Below, piece by piece: positions 24,501-32,800 of a DNA stretch of 64,000 nt. The stretch spans positions 5,596,525-5,660,524 of the forward strand of contig NZ_CP012159.1 of assembly GCF_001189295.1 (NCBI RefSeq), written 5' to 3'. Under the pieces are notes generated by a model, which saw nothing but the letters and a program-made list of their open reading frames with translations, did not search any database and was not told the DNA's origin. Both the position numbers and the translations under genes were made by a program. The DNA comes from Chondromyces crocatus. Lineage in GTDB: Bacteria; Myxococcota_A; Polyangia; Polyangiales; Polyangiaceae. The stretch's first letter is position 1; each line of letters starts with the position of its first letter.

Positions 24501-27500
24501 GCTCCAGGCAGGCCTCGCCGCCCTCCTGTCCCGCCTGGGCGCGGGCCATGACATTCCCCTCGGCAGCCCCATCGCGGGCCGCACCGACCAGGCGCTCGAC
24601 GGCCTCGTCGGGTTCTTCGTCAACACCTTGGTCCTGCGCACCGACACCTCGGGCAACCCCAGCTTCCGTCAGCTCGTGGCCCGGGTGCGCGAGGCCGCCC
24701 TCGCCGCCTACGCCCACCAGGACGTGCCCTTCGAGTACCTGGTCGAGGCCTTGAACCCGGCGCGCTCGCTGTCCCACCACCCCCTGTTCCAGATCATGCT
24801 CGCCGTGCAGAACGCCCCCGAGGGCGCCTTCGGGCTGCCCGGCTTGCACGTCGAACCCATCGGCACGGGCAGCACCCAGACCTCGCGCTTCGACCTGTCC
24901 GTCAGCCTCGTCGAGCGGCGTGGCGCCGATGGCACCGCCGAGGGCATCGAGGGCGCCATCGAGTACAGCAGCGACCTGTTCGAGCCGACCACCGTAGAGC
25001 GGCTGATGGCGCGCTGGGCCAGGCTGCTCCGTGCCGCGCTCGCCGAGCCCGACCAGCCCCTCGGGCACCTCGACCTGCTCGAGCCCGAGGAGCGTCAGCG
25101 GTTGCTGCTCGGCGGCGGCGCAGTGGCTCACACCGTCGCCGAGGTCGACCTCGCCACCGCCTTCCAGGCGCAGGTGGACGAGACGCCCCACGCACCGGCC
25201 GTGGTCGCGCATGGCACGACGCTGACCTATGCCGCGCTGAACGCGCGTGCCGACCAGCTCGCGCAGCGCCTGACGTCACGCGGCGTCGGCCCGGAGACCG
25301 CGGTGGGGCTGCTCCTGGAGCGCTCCCTGGACCTCGTCGTCGCCATCCTCGCCGTCATCAAGGCGGGCGGCACCTACGTGCCCCTGGACGGCCGCCATCC
25401 CCTGGCGCGGATGGAGCACATCCTCCAGGAGACGGGCGCGAAGCTGCTCCTCACCCAGGCGGTCCGCAGCGACGATCGCTTGCCGCGACGCGTTCCCATC
25501 CTCGTGGTCGACGCGCCCTCCGTCGACACGCTCGACGCCGCGCGCCCCGCCAGCGCGCTCCTCGTCGACGTCGCCGCCGACCCTCGCACGCCGCCCATCG
25601 CCCGCCACCCCGACCAGCTCGCCTACGTCATGTACACGTCGGGTTCGACGGGCATCCCAAAGGGCATCGCCATCACCCACCGCGACGTCCTCGAGCTGGC
25701 CTCCGACCCCTGCTGGCGCACGGGCCATCAAGCGCGGGTGCTCTGGCACTCGCCCCCGGCCTTCGACGCCTCCACCTACGAGCTCTGGGTCCCCCTGCTC
25801 GGCGGCGGTCAGGTCGTCGTCGCCCCCGCGGGCGAACTCGCCACCCACGACCTCCGGCGCCTCCTCATCGACGAGAAGATCACCGGCCTGTGGCTGACCA
25901 GTGCCTTGTTCAACGTCCTCGCGGAGGAGGACCCCACAAGCTTTGCCAGCCTCGCCGAGATCTGGACGGGCGGTGAGGCCCTCTCACCGCCCTCGATCCA
26001 GCGCGTGCTCGACGCTTGCCCCGGTACCCTGCTCGTCAACGGCTACGGCCCGACCGAGACCACCACCTTCGCCACCGCCCACGCCCTGCGTGCTCCTCGC
26101 TGCCCCGAGCACACCGTGCCCATCGGCAAGCCCCTGGCGAACACGCGCGCCTACGTCCTCGACGAGGCCCTGCAGCTCGTCCCTCGGGGCGTCGCTGGTG
26201 AGCTGTACCTCGCTGGCGCGGGCCTGGCGCGCGGCTATGTGGGGCGCCCCGGTTCGACCGCCGAGCGCTTCGTCGCCTGCCCGTTCGACCCTGGCACGCG
26301 CATGTACCGCACGGGTGATCGGGTCCGCTGGAACGCAGACGGCGCGCTCGAATTCCTGGGCCGCGCCGACGACCAGGTCAAGATCCGCGGCTTCCGCATC
26401 GAGCCCGGCGAGATCGAGGCCCGGCTCGCCGCGCACCCCGACCTCGCGCAGGCTGCGGTCGTCGTCCGCGAGGATCGCCCTGGCGAGAAGCGCCTCGTCG
26501 CCTATGCCGTCGCCGCGACCGGCAAGGCGCCCGAGCCCGGCGCGCTGCGCGACGCCCTCGAACAGCAGCTCCCCGCGTACATGGTGCCAGTGGCAATCGT
26601 CCTGCTCGCTGCCCTCCCGCTGACCCCGAACGGCAAGCTCGATCGCAAGGCCCTGCCCGCGCCCGAGTTCACCCTCACGCCCGCGGGCCGCGGCCCTCGC
26701 TCCCCGCGCGAGCAGATCCTGTGCGACCTTTTCGCCGAGGTCCTCGGCGTGCCTCGCGTCGGCATCGACGACGACTTCTTCGCGCTGGGCGGCCACTCCT
26801 TGCTCGCCACCCGCCTCGTCAGCCGCGTCCGGACCACCCTCGGCGTCGACCTCGGCCTCCGCCGCCTCTTCGAGGCCCCCACCGTCGCTGGCCTCGCCGC
26901 CGGTCTGGATCTCGACCGCAGAGACGATGCCCTCGACGTCCTCTTGCCCCTGCGCGCCTCGGGCACCCGCTCGCCTCTCTTCTGCATGCACCCGGGCGGC
27001 GGCATGAGCTGGGTCTACGGCGGCCTGATGCGCCACCTCGACCCGGCCACGCCCCTCTACGGCCTCCAGGCGCGCAGCCTCGCGCGCCCCGAGCCGCGCC
27101 CCGGCTCGGTCCAGGCCATGGCCGCCGACTACGCCGACCAGCTCCAGACCGTCCAGCCCCGGGGCCCCTACCACCTCCTCGGCTGGTCTTCTGGCGGCCT
27201 CGTCGCCCACGCCGTCGCCACCGAGCTGCAACGCCGCGGCGAGCCGGTCGCCCTCCTCGCCCTCCTCGACGCCTACCCCATGGTCGACCTCACGCTCGAC
27301 GAGCCCCTCGTACGCGGCCCCCGCGACGTCCTCGCCGGCCTCATCGAGCGCGACCCGAACGACCTCCAGGCGCTCGACGACGAGGCCCTGTACGACCACG
27401 TCCTCGACGAGCTGCGCCGCCAGGGCAGCGCGCTCGCCAGCTTCGACGTGGGTCACCTCGCCACCCTCGTCGCGCTGATGACCCACAACGCCAGCCTGAT

Positions 27501-27765
27501 CACCGACTTCAGGCCCGCGCGCTTCGACGGGGATCTCGTGTTCTTCGGCGCCACGATCGGCCGCAAAGACCAGGCCCGATCCGCCCTCTGGCAGCGCTAC
27601 GTCAGCGGCGCCATCGAGGACCACGACGTCGACGCCCGCCACGACCACATGATGCAGCCCGCGCCCCTCGCGCAGATCGGACGCATCCTGGCCGACAAGC
27701 TTCGCAACCTCGCCTCCTCCGTGGACGCGCGCCCCAGCAACGACGAAACGAAGGCCGAACCATGA
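3289..27765 (+). CDS. Seven-module NRPS, cyanopeptolin/crocapeptin type
   Basis: One 8158-residue polypeptide encodes a full assembly line in the order C-A-T, C-A-T, C-A-T, C-A-T, C-A-T, C-A(N-MT)-T, C-A-T-TE. All seven condensation domains keep HHxxxDG (residues 190, 1241, 2309, 3352, 4424, 5482, 6949). All seven adenylation domains keep YTSGSTG (669, 1716, 2784, 3846, 4914, 5971, 7449). All seven carriers have DDFFxLGGHS with the phosphopantetheine Ser at 1056, 2119, 3170, 4242, 5298, 6767 and 7837. No epimerisation domain motif is visible, so an all-L chain is expected. Specificities read as X-Thr-Leu-Pro-Phe-NMe(aromatic)-Val. This matches Ahp-cyclodepsipeptides, with Pro as the Ahp precursor and the Thr side chain as the ring-closing nucleophile. 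The stop overlaps the next start (ATGA). No MbtH, PPTase or acyl ligase gene lies in the window. Confidence 0.93.
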   Translation: MTSIAGPVRPKPEDVTTHRDHTTTPLSAEFAVEPVRPAASGVSVLAGLAEAARREGRVPASSGQRRLWLMERIAADRTLYNVHLCVRMEGPLDPSLLRQSAAMLFERHEVLRTLLHEADGEVFGIVSPPGEVELPILDLREVPPEARTQRLSQFSMEHSLTPLDLGVGPVVRMTLVALKDDEHVLLVTQHHAVTDGRSLMLLPAELFAFYRALCEGAPPRLSPLPITHADFVVWEAQTRQTSRFAEHLTWWQTRLSDLPALELPFGRKVEAPTYAGDFVTFVYPPALTTGLESIAARHGSTLFRVLLAAWVALLHRYTGQTDFPVGTVTAMRRNPELHGLLGFFANTLVLPCALEPDLTFLELVARVDGVVREALPHAEVPLDDIVRAVGASRRGHLNPLVQSSFVLENYSFRTLEAADVRWTPYFEEIDAAVKGGAKFDVSMVLYMTSEGLEGKLDFATDLFDRAAMKRMVSHFEALLLDVVTHPARRLSELALLSGVERRKLLVDWNQTARDFRQATCIHALFREQASRTPGAIAVCFEEEQLTYDELDARSNQLAHHLRAQGVGAEVLVGLCVERSLDMVVGLLGIVKAGGACVPLDPAYPPERLAFMLEDAHASVLLTHASLVERLPAISARVVRLDADAPLLAAWPRWAPGVDVGSDNLAYVIYTSGSTGTPKGVMCTHAGLVNLVDHEAELLEIGQGTPVLQFASISFDPSLSQIFATLIRGGVVVLASTEQRRSCSALTELLRARNVEVAHIPPSALSMLDERDLPALRVLMVGGEVCPVGAAMAWARGRRFINSYGPTETTITVSYWEGKPSPDASVPLGKPNANTQVYVLSPAMQVLPIGVPGELFIAGAGVSRGYLERPDLTATRFLPDPFGPPGARMYRTGDLCSWREGGDLEFLGRIDHQVKIRGFRIELGEIESVLEQHAAVRACAVMAREDEPGNVRLVAYVVLAAEDEGGSIAALRAHLKTKLPDHMIPSAFVALPVLPLSANGKVDRKALPAPDGRAEDRRVFVAPRTPVEELLAEIWSGLLGVGRIGGQDDFFELGGHSLLATQLISRLRAAFGVELPMLRVFEARTLARLAAEIEAARQGGRPLDELPLVPVVREGEVPLSFAQERLWFLDRLEPDSPFYNIPLVVRLAGSLDVRALEQSLGEIVRRHEALRTIFPVTDGQARQVVTPPRDWALPLVEVPADDLRRRIEAEARAPFRLAEGPLLRSTLVRLSEREHVLLLTMHHIIGDGWSTGGLVRELGALYEAFSAGEPSPLPALTVQYPDFALWQRRVLSEARLDALLATWQERLSGAPPLTLPTDRPRPPVASHRGSTITFQLPREVGEGLRALGRKEGATLFMTLLSAFAVLLSRHANQLDFCVGTPVAGRTRREVEGLLGCFINTVVVRADLSGEPSFRGLLGRIREAALVAYAHQDAPFERLVERLGVSRSLGHSPVFQVMFVLQSAQVDTLRLPGLVLSTALETTSTAKFDLTLSMQEGPEGLSGVFEYATDLFDAPTIERLAGHFGVLLSAVLKDPDTSLGRLPLLTEDERHRVLVTWNDGGLERPAVDCLHALFMEQASRTPDAIAVSCGGEQLTYAELDVRSNRLAHHLRGLGVRADGLVGLCVERSLDMVVGLLGILKAGGAYVPLDPAYPQDRLAFMVRDTQVKVVVTQARVAHLLPESEARLVRLDADWAAIAQAPAAPPDSDATPSTTAYVIYTSGSTGTPKGAMVEHGNVARLFSATAAWFRFDARDVWTMFHSVAFDFSVWELWGALLHGGRVVIVPQAVARDPEAFYALVVREKVTVLNQTPSAFREFVRVDGSVPAETRAALSLRHVIFGGEALDVGELRSWWDRHDDGAPVLVNMYGITETTVHVTYRPLSRGDLERPWSSVIGRPIPDLQVYVLDAARNPVPIGVSGEMYVGGAGVSRGYLGRTALTTERFVEDPFSTRSGARLYRTGDLARWNGAGELEYLGRIDQQVKIRGFRIELGEIEAVLGQHPAVRACVVMAREDVPGNKRLVAYVVPDEGGTPTAAYREHLRAKLPEYMVPAAFVVLDALPSTPSGKVDRRALPAPEQRPEGGPSFVTPRTPVEALLAEIWGGLLGIERVGAQDDFFALGGHSLLATRAISRIRAAFGVDLPLRTLFEGPTVAELAAKIDATVRDAAQLGDAAQEEQPLLPVARDGALPLSFAQERLWFLDRLEPNCAFYNIPMASHLAGPLDVEALAQSLHEIVSRHEALRTTFPSREGRAHQVIGEATRWTMSRADVQPSDLRRRIDEEARTPFDLAAGPLFRATLLRVSEVEHVLLLTMHHIISDGWSMGTLARELQALYEAFVAGRSSPLSELPVQAVDHAVWQRSQLRGKGFEAHLTYWQAKLAGAQPLVLPTDRPRPPVPSHQGRLLTFQLPRSLAVALRALSRKEGATLFMTLLSAFAVLLARHANQVDFCIGTPIATRNREALEGLIGLFVDTLVLRADLSGDPTFRALLGRMRDEALASYAHQEVPFERIADRLGGERSLGQSPVFQVMFALQNAPMDGLRLPGVVVTSEEVETGTSKFDLSLSMQEHAEGLAGVFEVATDLFDVATVERLIGQFGVLLRAVVRDPEVPVSALPLLTEAERQQSLVTWNDTATAAAQDRCVHALFMEQAARTPGALAVIHGDRQLTYAELDARSSQVAHHLRAQGVGPGTLVALCVGRSVDLIVGALGALKAGAAYVPLDPAHPAERLAFMLEDTGATVLLTQAALVARLPTHGAQVVLLDADGAALDAWPAVAPPVRTTSADLAYVIYTSGSTGRPKGVLLSHAGLVNLCAWHVGAYQLSPGERTTQVAAPGFDASVWEIWPALIAGASLLIVDDETRLSPAALADFLVTREVTVAFLPTPLAEALLTLPWPTRGGLRAVLTGGDVLRRTPPVALPFAFVNHYGPTECTVVATAAVVTPGGQGAPPIGKPIANARVYVLDAHGAPVPVGVPGELYIGGAGLAQGYANRPALTAERFVPDPFGDTPGRLYRTGDLVRWLPDGSLAFLGRIDDQVKLRGFRIELGEIEAVLGEHPAVRACVVTVREDVPSERRLVAYVVSAEADAPTEAYRQHLRAKLPEYMVPSAFVALPSLPLSPNGKVDRKALPAPEPAAEGAFEFVAPQGPVEAMLAEIWSHLLGVGQVGVQDDFFALGGHSLLATQVVSRIRATFGVELPLRALFEAPTVAGLAARLDTAGASRLPLTRAERPDVLPLSFAQRRLWFLQRMDGSGATYHIPFALRFQGELDLPALQAAVGDVMARHESLRTVFPVVDEVPHQRILDVDAGLLPWTITPATPAALPALLTEATQRGFDLAVEPPLRAEVFSLGPDEHVLLLLLHHIAGDGWSMGPLQADLTAAYLARRQGQAPGFGVLPVQYADYTLWQHRLLGEQRDPDSLFATQLAYWTRALAGLPEQLPLPADRPRQAVASHRGGVVPFQLGPALHEGLLDLAAKGGASLFMVLQAGLAALLSRLGAGDDIVVGSPIAGRTDHALDHLVGFFVNTLVLRTDTSGDPSFLELLGRAREAALGAYAHQDVPFEYLVEVLNPVRSLSHHPLFQVMLVLQNQEGDGIDLPGLRVSAVPVSLETAKFDLLFALSERRGPGGSREGLDGVIEYASDRFDPATIEGIVARWIRLLEAAVADPEQPFRRITLLTADERRTLLDTYNDTDRSVPETSLPALFEAQAAVAPERPAVLFEAAALTYAEINARANRLSHALIAQGVGPECLVALLLPRTPELIVALLATLKTGAAYLPVDPEYPATRIATMLSDARPAVLLASLETARAIPEGTAIPHLVVDDPGTAAAVSRHRATNPTDTDRTAPLMPQHPAYVIYTSGSTGIPKGVVMPSDALVNLLSWHQSALPSGAGTRVAQFTALSFDVSAQEILSTLLFGKTLIVPPDAVRRSAERLADWLAIHRVEELFAPNLVVEALAEAAIERGLPLPELRDIAQAGEALTLSRNVRAFHRLVPGRRLHNHYGPTETHVATGSTLPVELDSCVLPPSIGKPIDNTRVYLLDDRLDLVAPGLSGEIHLAGAGLARGYLARPALTAQRFLPDPFGPPGARMYRTGDHARWRPGGELEFLGRIDDQVKIRGIRIELGEIEASLSAHPEVAQVAVVARDQQPGGKWLIAYVVPRSRAALQPEALREYLRERLPEALVPAAVVLLDHLPLTVNGKLDRRALPEPELVLQGEGRGARTPQEQLLCELFAEVLGLGRVGIDDDFFALGGHSLLATRLIGRIRATFGVELPLRRLFEAPSVARLVSQLDGAQAARLSLRAQPRPDVLPLSFAQRRLWFLHEMEGHAATYNLALSLRLTGALDRPALDAALGDVVARHESLRTVFPPNEGMPHQVILDVEAARPTLTVTSLDEAALHEALTTEVRRSFALDSRPPLGAALFALSPDVHVLLLVMHHIVGDGWSMGPLSRDLAAAYAARRLGAPPAWSPLPVQYADYTLWQRRLLGDVADPESLFSRQLAYWTGALAGLPEQIPLPADRPRPPVASHRGGMIDVRWDARLHEGLVRLARQGGASLFMVLQAGLAALLSRLGAGHDIALGSPIAGRTDDALEGLVGFFVNTLVLRTDTSGDPSFRQLLARVRETALAAYAHQDVPFEYLVEALNPARSLAHHPLFQVMLGVQNTPQSDAELPGLQVDAENTGSTAGSRVDLTISLAERRDARGVPLGIEGAVEYSLDLFEQATVEALMARWARLLEAAITDPDAPIGRIDLLAADERRELLNARNATVRTVPEAAFPALFEAQVEADPHALALVFEDRRLTYGELNARANRLAHTLRGRGVGPEQRVALALARSPELVIAILAVLKAGAAYLPVDPEYPAARIAFMLSDARPALLLTSRETPAASLSDLATPRLVVDDAATQAALAAAPETNPDAPVAAQQAAYVIYTSGSTGTPKGVVVSHAGIASLAATHRERLDVGAGSRVLQFASPSFDASFWELCMGLLTGAALVLAPKEQLMPGTELASLLARHAVTHATLPPAVLPTLSVPHELPAGMTLVVAGEACAPDLVAAWAPGRQMINAYGPTETTVCATMSEALPPEAHSPPIGRPIANAQVYVLDDALQPVPAGVTGELYVAGAGLARGYLGRPGVTAERFVPSPFGDGQRMYRTGDLARWDAKGNLVFCGRVDAQVKLRGFRIELGEIEAQLALHPAIAQASVVVREDRPGEKRLVAYAVPAGGEALDPSALRHDLSLRLPEYMVPAAIVPLDALPLSPSGKVDRDALPAPDLGLLRTARSPRSPREQLLCDLFGEILGLGQVGIDDDFFELGGHSLLATQLVSRVRATFGLELSVRRLFETPTVAGLSQHLDGDARDRTRPMLLAQARPDEVPLSFAQRRLWFLHQMEGRTATYNIPMALRLSGRLDRGALEAALGDVVTRHESLRTTFGQREGTAFQQILPPDLARPALSITEIPESALREVLARAAQYGFDLSSEPPLRVELFVLGPEEHVLLLLLHHIAGDGWSLAPLSRDVATAYAARCKGEVPAWSPLPVQYADYALWQRTLLGDETDPESLFSRQLDHWTRALADLPEQLDLPADRPRPPVASYQGDFLPISLDATLHRGLTQLARRSGASLFMVLQAALSALLSRLGAGDDIPLGSPIAGRTDRALEDLVGFFVNTLVLRTDTSGNPSFSQLLARVRETALSAYAHQDLPFEHLVEVLNPTRTLAHHPLFQVLLAVQNVPEGMFELPGLLVSFVPTRTGTSKFDLGFSLSEVRGADGTPQGLGGYVEFATDRFDLTTIETLFARWVRLLEAVVADPGQPIGTIDLLTADERHELLVVRNATAREVPEAAFPALFQAQVEVSPDALALVFEDRRLTYGELNARANQLAHALHARGVGREQRVALALPRSPELVVAILAVLKAGAAYLPVDPEYPAKRIAFMLSDAHPALLLTSRETPAASLADVTTPRLVVDDEATREELASFPETNLDVPVDVLHAAYVIYTSGSTGMPKGVVVSHAGIASLAAAHIERFGVRGDSRVLQFASPSFDASFADVNMALLSGAALVLAPKEQLLPGSALALLLARHAVTHATLPPAALAVLSAPHDLPAGMTLVVAGEACTPDLVATWAPGRRMINAYGPTETTVCATMSEALPPEAHSPAIGRPIANAQVYVLDDALQPVPPGVTGELYVAGAGLARGYLGRPGLTAERFLPSPFGDGQRMYRTGDRVRWNAEGNLEFCGRVDAQVKLRGFRIELGEIEAQLALHPEVAQAAVLVRQGGPAEDERLVAYVVAGDQGDRARDEQVARDQVSEWQQIYETHYATVDASQLGQDFSGWNSSYDGQGIPVEQMRAWRDATVDRILSLRPKRVLEIGAGNALLLSQIAPHCERYWATDLSATVIATLAAQLRHHPEIAERVVLRAQPAHDTEGLPEGVFDTIVLNSVAQYFPNPAYLIDVVKQALRLLVDGGTLFIGDVRNLKLLRCFATAIQVHRADASADAATLRRAVEHALLVEKELLVAPEFFSALATTLPELGGVDIRLKRGQHHNELTRYRYDAILRKRPLTPLPLGEAPRSRWDELSDLAALSELLSTRRPETLRITGVPNARLAQEAAAVQALEDGRPARDLLAMLADAPLGDLDPETFCALGEQRGYWVGVTWSSTELGAVDVLFVSAELAASRLPVDVYLPANVAGLSPSAFTNDPSAARGAGALIVALREHLRQRLPDYMVPAAIVVLERLPMTINGKLDRHALPAPEVLLDRGGRAARTPQEQLLCDLFAEVLGLGQVGIDDDFFALGGHSLLATRLIGRIRATFGVELSLRSLFEAPTIARLAPQLGDAQEARLALRPGLRPDRLPLSFAQRRLWFLHQLEGRTATYNMPLALRLTGPLDRPALQAALGDLVTRHESLRTVFPQIEGTPHQVILDAEAARPALPVTVLDEASLPDALAVAARHGFELSVEQPLRAALFAVTPDVHVLLVLLHHIVGDGWSMGPLARDLAAAYAARCHGEAPAWSPLPVQYADYTLWQRTLLGDPSDPASLFARQLAYWRDSLRGVPEQLDLPTDRPRPPVASYRGGALPLRWDAPLHEGLAALARQSGASLFMVLQAGLAALLSRLGAGHDIPLGSPIAGRTDQALDGLVGFFVNTLVLRTDTSGNPSFRQLVARVREAALAAYAHQDVPFEYLVEALNPARSLSHHPLFQIMLAVQNAPEGAFGLPGLHVEPIGTGSTQTSRFDLSVSLVERRGADGTAEGIEGAIEYSSDLFEPTTVERLMARWARLLRAALAEPDQPLGHLDLLEPEERQRLLLGGGAVAHTVAEVDLATAFQAQVDETPHAPAVVAHGTTLTYAALNARADQLAQRLTSRGVGPETAVGLLLERSLDLVVAILAVIKAGGTYVPLDGRHPLARMEHILQETGAKLLLTQAVRSDDRLPRRVPILVVDAPSVDTLDAARPASALLVDVAADPRTPPIARHPDQLAYVMYTSGSTGIPKGIAITHRDVLELASDPCWRTGHQARVLWHSPPAFDASTYELWVPLLGGGQVVVAPAGELATHDLRRLLIDEKITGLWLTSALFNVLAEEDPTSFASLAEIWTGGEALSPPSIQRVLDACPGTLLVNGYGPTETTTFATAHALRAPRCPEHTVPIGKPLANTRAYVLDEALQLVPRGVAGELYLAGAGLARGYVGRPGSTAERFVACPFDPGTRMYRTGDRVRWNADGALEFLGRADDQVKIRGFRIEPGEIEARLAAHPDLAQAAVVVREDRPGEKRLVAYAVAATGKAPEPGALRDALEQQLPAYMVPVAIVLLAALPLTPNGKLDRKALPAPEFTLTPAGRGPRSPREQILCDLFAEVLGVPRVGIDDDFFALGGHSLLATRLVSRVRTTLGVDLGLRRLFEAPTVAGLAAGLDLDRRDDALDVLLPLRASGTRSPLFCMHPGGGMSWVYGGLMRHLDPATPLYGLQARSLARPEPRPGSVQAMAADYADQLQTVQPRGPYHLLGWSSGGLVAHAVATELQRRGEPVALLALLDAYPMVDLTLDEPLVRGPRDVLAGLIERDPNDLQALDDEALYDHVLDELRRQGSALASFDVGHLATLVALMTHNASLITDFRPARFDGDLVFFGATIGRKDQARSALWQRYVSGAIEDHDVDARHDHMMQPAPLAQIGRILADKLRNLASSVDARPSNDETKAEP
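6600..9780 (+). other. NRPS module 2: C-A(Thr)-T
   Basis: The C domain has HHIIGDG at 1241-1247. The A domain has YTSGSTG at 1716, and its pocket reads D-F-W-N-I-G-M-V-H-K, the standard threonine code. Carrier Ser is at 2119. Thr here supplies the hydroxyl used for ester ring closure in Ahp-depsipeptides (family knowledge applied by inference). Confidence 0.88.
9805..12930 (+). other. NRPS module 3: C-A(Leu)-T
   Basis: The C domain has HHIISDG at 2309-2315. The A pocket reads D-A-W-F-L-G-H-V-V-K, one residue (H for N) away from the common leucine code DAWFLGNVVK. Carrier Ser is at 3170. In cyanopeptolin-type inhibitors the residue before Ahp fits the S1 pocket of the protease, so Leu points to chymotrypsin- or elastase-like targets. 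Confidence 0.82.
12931..16130 (+). other. NRPS module 4: C-A(Pro, presumed Ahp precursor)-T
   Basis: The C domain has HHIAGDG at 3352-3358 and belongs to a different sequence type ([10 protein letters not shown]) from C2 and C3. The A pocket reads D-V-Q-F-A-A-H-V-A-K, close to proline codes such as DVQLIAHVVK. The flanking motifs SFDVSAQEI and [12 protein letters not shown] are typical of proline-activating domains. Carrier Ser is at 4242. Proline here, with a downstream P450 and SRPBCC gene, fits oxidation of Pro to the Ahp unit. Confidence 0.78.
16135..19310 (+). other. NRPS module 5: C-A(Phe)-T
   Basis: The C domain has HHIVGDG at 4424-4430. The A pocket reads D-A-W-T-V-A-A-V-C-K, a standard phenylalanine code. 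Carrier Ser is at 5298. The A domain is nearly identical to that of module 6 over long stretches, which suggests recent duplication or gene conversion. Confidence 0.85.
19315..23705 (+). other. NRPS module 6: C-A(aromatic)-N-methyltransferase-T
   Basis: The C domain has HHIAGDG at 5482-5488. The A pocket reads D-A-A-T-V-A-A-V-C-K: the Phe code of module 5 with the Trp239 equivalent replaced by Ala, giving a larger pocket. Tyr, Phe or Trp are all possible. About 400 residues (roughly 22080-23300) are inserted between core motifs A8 and A10. They carry the SAM-binding motif VLEIGAGN at 6337-6344, the usual place and size of an N-methyltransferase domain. Carrier Ser is at 6767. N-methylated aromatic residues are invariant at this ring position in cyanopeptolins. 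Confidence 0.85.
23710..26930 (+). other. NRPS module 7: C-A(Val)-T
   Basis: The C domain has HHIVGDG at 6949-6955. The A pocket reads D-A-Y-W-W-G-G-T-F-K, of the valine type (compare DAFWIGGTFK). Isoleucine cannot be excluded. Carrier Ser is at 7837. Confidence 0.8.
26935..27765 (+). other. NRPS terminal thioesterase domain
   Basis: A type I thioesterase follows the last carrier. The nucleophile motif is GWSSG with Ser at about 7967. A candidate acid is Asp 7994 in LLDAYP, and the candidate His is in DARHDHMMQ near 8120. The oxyanion region HPGGGMSW is present. It releases the heptapeptide, most likely by macrolactonisation onto Thr2. Hydrolysis cannot be ruled out from sequence. Confidence 0.85.
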
Positions 27766-28505
27766 CGCAGACGCTCGACATCGAATGCTCAACCCCCCTC
27801 CCGGCCTCTCCCGAAGAGGTCTGGGAGACGGTCACCACCGGCTCGGGCAACCTGCGGTGGGTCTTCAAGATGGAGATCGAACCCCGGGTGGGTGGCATCG
27901 TCTCCCGCGGTCCCTCCACGGTGACCGCCTGGGAGCCGCCGCACCACTTCGCCTGCCTCCGCAGCGAGGACGGCTTCTCGGCCCTGCTCGCGTACCGCAT
28001 CGAGCCCCGCGATGGCGGCAGCGTCATGCACACGACGATTCACCGCGAGTATGGCAAGCCCATCGACGATCTCGACTTCCAGCGCGACATCGCCGAGAAG
28101 CACACCAACTTCTACAACCACACGCTGGGCCAGTACCTGAGCCACTTCAAGGGCCGCCCTGCCGCCTTCGTCGAGCTGCTCGCGCCCCCGGGTTCACAAG
28201 CACCTGACGCCCTCCTCAGGCTCCGCCGCCGCCTCGGCCTGCCCGACGACGTCGCCGAGGGCGACACCGTGCGCGTCGAGCTTCCGGAGGTCGGGCCGCA
28301 GGACGCGGTGGTCGACTACCTGCACCCGGCCTTCCTCGGCGTGCGGACCCGGGACGGGCTGTACCGCTTCTTCGGCAGGAACGCCTGGGGCTGGCCCATC
28401 GGCGTGAGCCTCCACCTCTTCGCCGAGGGCGTCGACGAGGCGAAGACCGAGCAGCTCTGGCGCACCTGGCTGGACGAAGCGTTCCGTCCGGAGACCCGAC
28501 CATGA
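27762..28505 (+). CDS. SRPBCC-fold protein, candidate helper for Ahp formation
   Basis: A 247-residue protein starts at an ATG that overlaps the NRPS stop (ATGA at 27762-27765), and its own stop overlaps the P450 start in the same way, so the three genes should be translated together. Residues 1-130 look like an SRPBCC/START-type domain (opening with IECSTPLPASPEEVWETV, then a Trp-Glu-Pro-Pro turn). The second half, with a Gly-Arg-Asn-Ala-Trp-Gly-Trp-Pro core, also fits a helix-grip arrangement, so it may be a tandem pair. In the crocapeptin pathway a P450 needs a partner protein to make Ahp from proline. Position and size make this the best candidate for that partner. SRPBCC proteins bind hydrophobic ligands; a role in holding the peptide or the carrier during oxidation is inference. 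Confidence 0.75.
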   Translation: MTQTLDIECSTPLPASPEEVWETVTTGSGNLRWVFKMEIEPRVGGIVSRGPSTVTAWEPPHHFACLRSEDGFSALLAYRIEPRDGGSVMHTTIHREYGKPIDDLDFQRDIAEKHTNFYNHTLGQYLSHFKGRPAAFVELLAPPGSQAPDALLRLRRRLGLPDDVAEGDTVRVELPEVGPQDAVVDYLHPAFLGVRTRDGLYRFFGRNAWGWPIGVSLHLFAEGVDEAKTEQLWRTWLDEAFRPETRP

Positions 28506-29710
28506 GCAGCCCCACCATCGCCGAGGTCATGGCGACGCCCGCGTTCCAGCTCGACCCGTACCCCCTCTACGCGCGCCTGCGTGACGAACAGCCGCTCTAC
28601 CGCAGCCCTCACGGCGTCGCCTACCTCAGCCGCCACGCCGACATCGAGAAGGCCCTGCGCGACCCGCGCCTGTCCAACGACCGCGACCGCATCATCCGCG
28701 CCATGCAGGCCCAGAAGAACGACACCCAGCTCATGACTCGCCTCATGCGCAAGCTCGGCCGGGTGATGACCAACTCCGACCCGCCGTACCACGCTCGCCT
28801 GCGCAAGCTCGTCGGCAAGGCGTTCAACGCAGGGAGGATCCGCGACTTCCGTCCCCAGGTGCAGGCGCTCACCGACGATCTCCTCGACGCCGCGCAGGCA
28901 AGAGGGAAGGGGATGGACCTCATCGCGGCGCTGGCCTACCCGTTGACCAGCACCGTCATCTGCGCCCTCATCGGCCTCCCGCGCGACGACCAGGCCCGAT
29001 TCCTCGCCTGGTTCCGGCAGCTCGAAGATCCGATCGGCGCTGGCCTCTCCATCGGCGAGACCGAGGCGCTGGTCGACACCCTGTACGGCGCCCTCCGCGC
29101 CCTCATCCACCTGCGAGAGCGCGAGCCGGGCGACGACTTCCTGAGCGCCCTCGTCCATGCCGAGGAGGGCGGCGAGCGCCTCGACGAGGACGAGCTGCTC
29201 TCCGCCTGCTTCGTGCTCATCGGCTCCGGCTACGAGACCACCATGAACCTCATCGCCAACAGCGTGTTCACCCTGTTGCGTCACCCCGACCAGCTCTGCG
29301 CGCTGCAGGAGAAGCCCGAGCTGCTCCCGCAGGCCATCGAGGAGGTGCTGCGCTACGAGAGCCCCTCGCTCCAGGTGATCCGTGTGGTTGCCGAGCCCGT
29401 CCCGATCGCCGATGGGACGCTGGAGGAAGGCGAGATGGTCTCGCTCCTCCTCGGTGCGGCCAACCGCGACCCCCTCCGCTTCCCCGATGCGGAGCGCTTC
29501 GACATCACCCGCACGGACAGCCGCCACGTGAGCCTCGGCAGCGGCATCCATTTCTGCCTCGGCGCACCGCTGGCCAGGCTCGAGGCCGCCGTGGCCGTCG
29601 GCACGGTGCTGCGGCGGTTCCCGTCGCTTCGCTTCGAGGACAGCACGCCGGCGTGGCGACCGAACCCCGCGCTGCGAGGGCTCGCTCATCTCAACGTCGC
29701 CTGGTCCTGA
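28502..29710 (+). CDS. Cytochrome P450, presumed Pro-to-Ahp oxidase
   Basis: A 402-residue soluble bacterial P450 of normal length. The haem-ligand motif is SLGSGIHFCLG with the thiolate Cys at 352; Leu replaces the usual Phe at the start of the motif. The I-helix oxygen-binding motif is GSGYETT (241-247), and the K-helix ExxR is EVLR (281-284). It is translationally coupled to the preceding gene (ATGA). No ferredoxin or reductase gene is nearby, so electrons must come from elsewhere in the genome. The inferred reaction is hydroxylation of proline C-5 on the chain or free peptide, ring opening to the semialdehyde and reclosure to the Ahp hemiaminal. Another tailoring hydroxylation is the main alternative. 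Confidence 0.85.
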   Translation: MSSPTIAEVMATPAFQLDPYPLYARLRDEQPLYRSPHGVAYLSRHADIEKALRDPRLSNDRDRIIRAMQAQKNDTQLMTRLMRKLGRVMTNSDPPYHARLRKLVGKAFNAGRIRDFRPQVQALTDDLLDAAQARGKGMDLIAALAYPLTSTVICALIGLPRDDQARFLAWFRQLEDPIGAGLSIGETEALVDTLYGALRALIHLREREPGDDFLSALVHAEEGGERLDEDELLSACFVLIGSGYETTMNLIANSVFTLLRHPDQLCALQEKPELLPQAIEEVLRYESPSLQVIRVVAEPVPIADGTLEEGEMVSLLLGAANRDPLRFPDAERFDITRTDSRHVSLGSGIHFCLGAPLARLEAAVAVGTVLRRFPSLRFEDSTPAWRPNPALRGLAHLNVAWS

Positions 29711-29720
29711 TGTTCGCCTA

Positions 29721-29769
29721 CCTGACGGGTGCCTGGCCCTGACGGGTGCCTGGCCCTGACGGGTGCCTG
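29721..29769. repeat. 17-bp tandem repeat, about 2.9 copies
   Basis: The unit cctgacgggtgcctggc begins at 29721, 29738 and 29755. It starts 10 bp after the P450 stop in the 108-bp convergent gap before the kinase gene. No terminator-like hairpin with a T run was seen there. Confidence 0.9.
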
Positions 29770-29818
29770 CTCCCGAGCGAGGGCGTGCGTGGGACGACCG
29801 CGCGCCCTCGCCGTCGGA

Positions 29819-32800
29819 TCAGGCCAGCACCCGCCGGACTTGGGCAGCCTCGCCCGAGAGACGGATCGCGTGGAGGATGGCGCTCTGCAGCGTCCCCCGG
29901 ATCACGATGCCCCGGAGGTCGATGTTCAGCGACACGACGGTCCGGGCCACCTCCGGGCGCATCCCGGTGAGCACCACCTGCGCGCCGAGCAGCCGCAAGG
30001 CGGCCGCCGTCTTGAGGAGCGAGTTCGCCACCTCGGTGTCCACATCGCGCACGCCCGTGATGTCGAGGATCACCACCGACGCCGCCCTTGCCTGGGCACC
30101 CTCGAGCGCAGCTTCGAGCACCTGCCGAACCCTCGCCCTGTCCAGCGTGCCGATGAGCGGCATGACCATGATCCGGTCGGTGATGGGGATGAGCGGCGTC
30201 GACATCTCCGACAGCCGCTCTCCCTGCGCCCGGATGATCTCCTCCTGGAGCCGCGTGCGCTCACGCTCCGCATGCTCGCGCTCGCGCAGCTCCAGCACGA
30301 GCTGAGCGTTCGAAGCGCGCAGCTCCTCCGTGCGCTGGCCGATCTCGGTCTCCAGCGCGCTGTTCAGCCGCTGCAGCGCGACCGTCGAGGCCTGCACCCG
30401 CCCCACGAGGAGCGCATTCTCCACGGCGATGGCCGCCTGCGCGCACAGCACCTGGCACAGCTCGATGCGCGCTGGCGTGAACACATCGGTCGCAGCGTGG
30501 TGCGCCAGGTGGAGGACGCCGGATAGCTTCCCCTGATGCAGCAGCGGCAGGCACAGGATGGACCGGGGCTGCGTCGCACTGATGTGGGGATCCGCGGCGA
30601 AGCGGGCGTCCTTCAGGGCATCGCCGAGGACCACTGCCTCCAGGGTCCGCACGGCGTAGTACACCACCGAGCGCGGGACGTCCGTGGTCGCTTCGAGCGG
30701 CACGGACGCCCGCTGGACCACCGCGTCGGCCTGGACCGTCATCGAGGTGCGCAGCACCAGCGCGTCCTCGTGCGGCAGGAAGAGGTGACCCAGCTCCGCC
30801 CCGGTGTTCTCGACGACGATCCGCAGGATCCGCTCGAGCACGCGCTCCAGCTCGATCTCGCCGGCGATCGCCTGGGCGGCCCGGAACACGGTGAGCATGT
30901 CGAGCGTCGTGCCCCGGATGTCGCCCGTGGTCGTGATCGTGATGCTGGTCGACAGGCGCCCCTGTGTCGCCGGTGCCTCGCTGGACGGGCGCGGCGCCCC
31001 GGCCCACGGGGCGAACGACGGACCGTACCGCTCCGTGAGCTGCTGCGCCTTCGCCGTCGCGCCCCACTGGAGGTAGGCGCTGTGGGCCGCGGCCAGGTGG
31101 ACCTGCGCGGCGTGCTTCCGGCCGCGCTCCAGGTGGAGCTGCGCCAGCAGCTCGCTCGCGAGCGCCTGGTGGTGGACGAAGCCGCTCTTGCAGGCCGCCT
31201 CCACGGCCTGATCGAAGAGGTCGATCGCTGAAAGCTCGTCCCCCGACGCCCGCGCCACCAGCGCGTCGACCAGGAGCCTCTTGTGCAGGAAGGTGTCCGG
31301 GCAGCACTCGGCCCACGTCGCGAGCTGCGCTCGAGCCCCGGTGAGCGCCTCGACGTCGGCCCCACCCCGGGCGAGTGCGGCGCGTGCGAGGTTCGCGTGG
31401 AAGAGCAGCTCCGTGATGAAGAAACAGCCCGTGGCCTTCGCGCTGAGCGACTCGGCCGTCGCCGCGTGCGCGAGGGCCAGCTCGTGGTCGCCGTACAGCA
31501 CCGCGAGCTGCACCTTCAGGGTGTGATACCAGCCTGCGGTGACCGCGGCGTCCGGCTTGTCCAGCGTCGCCACCAGGGCATCCTCGTCGAAGGTGTCGTT
31601 GCTGAGCGACATCCGCCCCTTCGTCTCGCCCATCAGGCACGCTGCGAACTGCCTGCCGAGCCCCACCACGTCCGCCCCGGGGCCGTTCTTCACGCGCACC
31701 AGGAAGGCCTGCACGTCCGCGAGCCCGGCCCGGTACGCGCCCAGGGCCTCGCCCATCGCCGCCCGGTTGAACACCATCATGTAGGCGCTGTACGAGTAGG
31801 ACAGGATGTCGCCCGCCTCGAGCGCCACCTGGAGCCCTCGTGCCGACCGCACGAGCGAGAGCTGGAGCGGCTCGAAGAGCGTCAAGGTGGTCGTCGTCGC
31901 GGACGAGAGCACCTTGGCCTCGATCCGAGGGCTGTTCCACCGCGCACACAGCTCGATGCCGAGCTTACCGAACCCGTAGGCCTCGCGGAGCATCCCCGTC
32001 GCGCCGAGGACGACGGCGTAGAGCATGTACGCGAAGGCCGAGAGGTCCATCTGGCCGTGCCGCAGCGACAGGCTGACCATCTTCGCCACGACCAGTGTGA
32101 ACTGGAGCTGATCCACGAAGAACGATGCGCCCATGAGATCGACCAGGATCTGCATCTCCAGCCGCCGGTCGGGATCGGTCAGCTCCGGCGCGTCGAGCAA
32201 CGACGCGATCGGGCGCCTGGACAGGAGCGCCTGCACCTGGATCAGCTCGCCCTGCACCTCGGCGCCCAGCGCCGCCATCCCCTCGGGCCGGGCCACGCCG
32301 AAGAGGGACAGTGCCGTCCACCCCGCGGTGAGCGCTTCCTCGTACTTGCCGACCGTCGTGTACAGCACCGTCCGCAAGCTGTAGAGCTGCGCCTTGTCGG
32401 TGATGGACCGCGCGTGCTCGATCGCGGCCTCGCACGCCGCCTCGGCCTCCGTCTGGGCACCCGCGAGAAAGCCGCACTCGGCCAGCTCGGCGTGCAGGCC
32501 GTAGCAGAGTTCGTACTCGTCTTCCCAGCGCGCCTCGTCGAGCAGGCCGATCCCGGCGCGCAGGTATCCTGTGGCGGTCTGGTGGACGATGGCGGCCTTG
32601 GCCCGCCGTCCAGCGTCGAGGTTCACCCGCGCCACCATGACCCGATCCGCTGGATCCGTGACGTGCGCGAGGCCCCGGTTCAGGTGCTCCGCGATCTTGA
32701 ACAGGCCCTCCTGCGAGGGCTCCCCCTCGCTCGCGGCGAGCAGCAGGCGCCCGATAGAGAGGTGCACCTGCTGCTTCTCGCCTTCCGGCACCATCATGTA

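Noticed and set aside
3289-27765. Epimerisation or heterocyclisation domains in the NRPS
   Set aside because: All seven condensation-type domains have HHxxxDG followed by LCL-like context; no E-type or Cy-type motif was found, and each is followed directly by an A domain.
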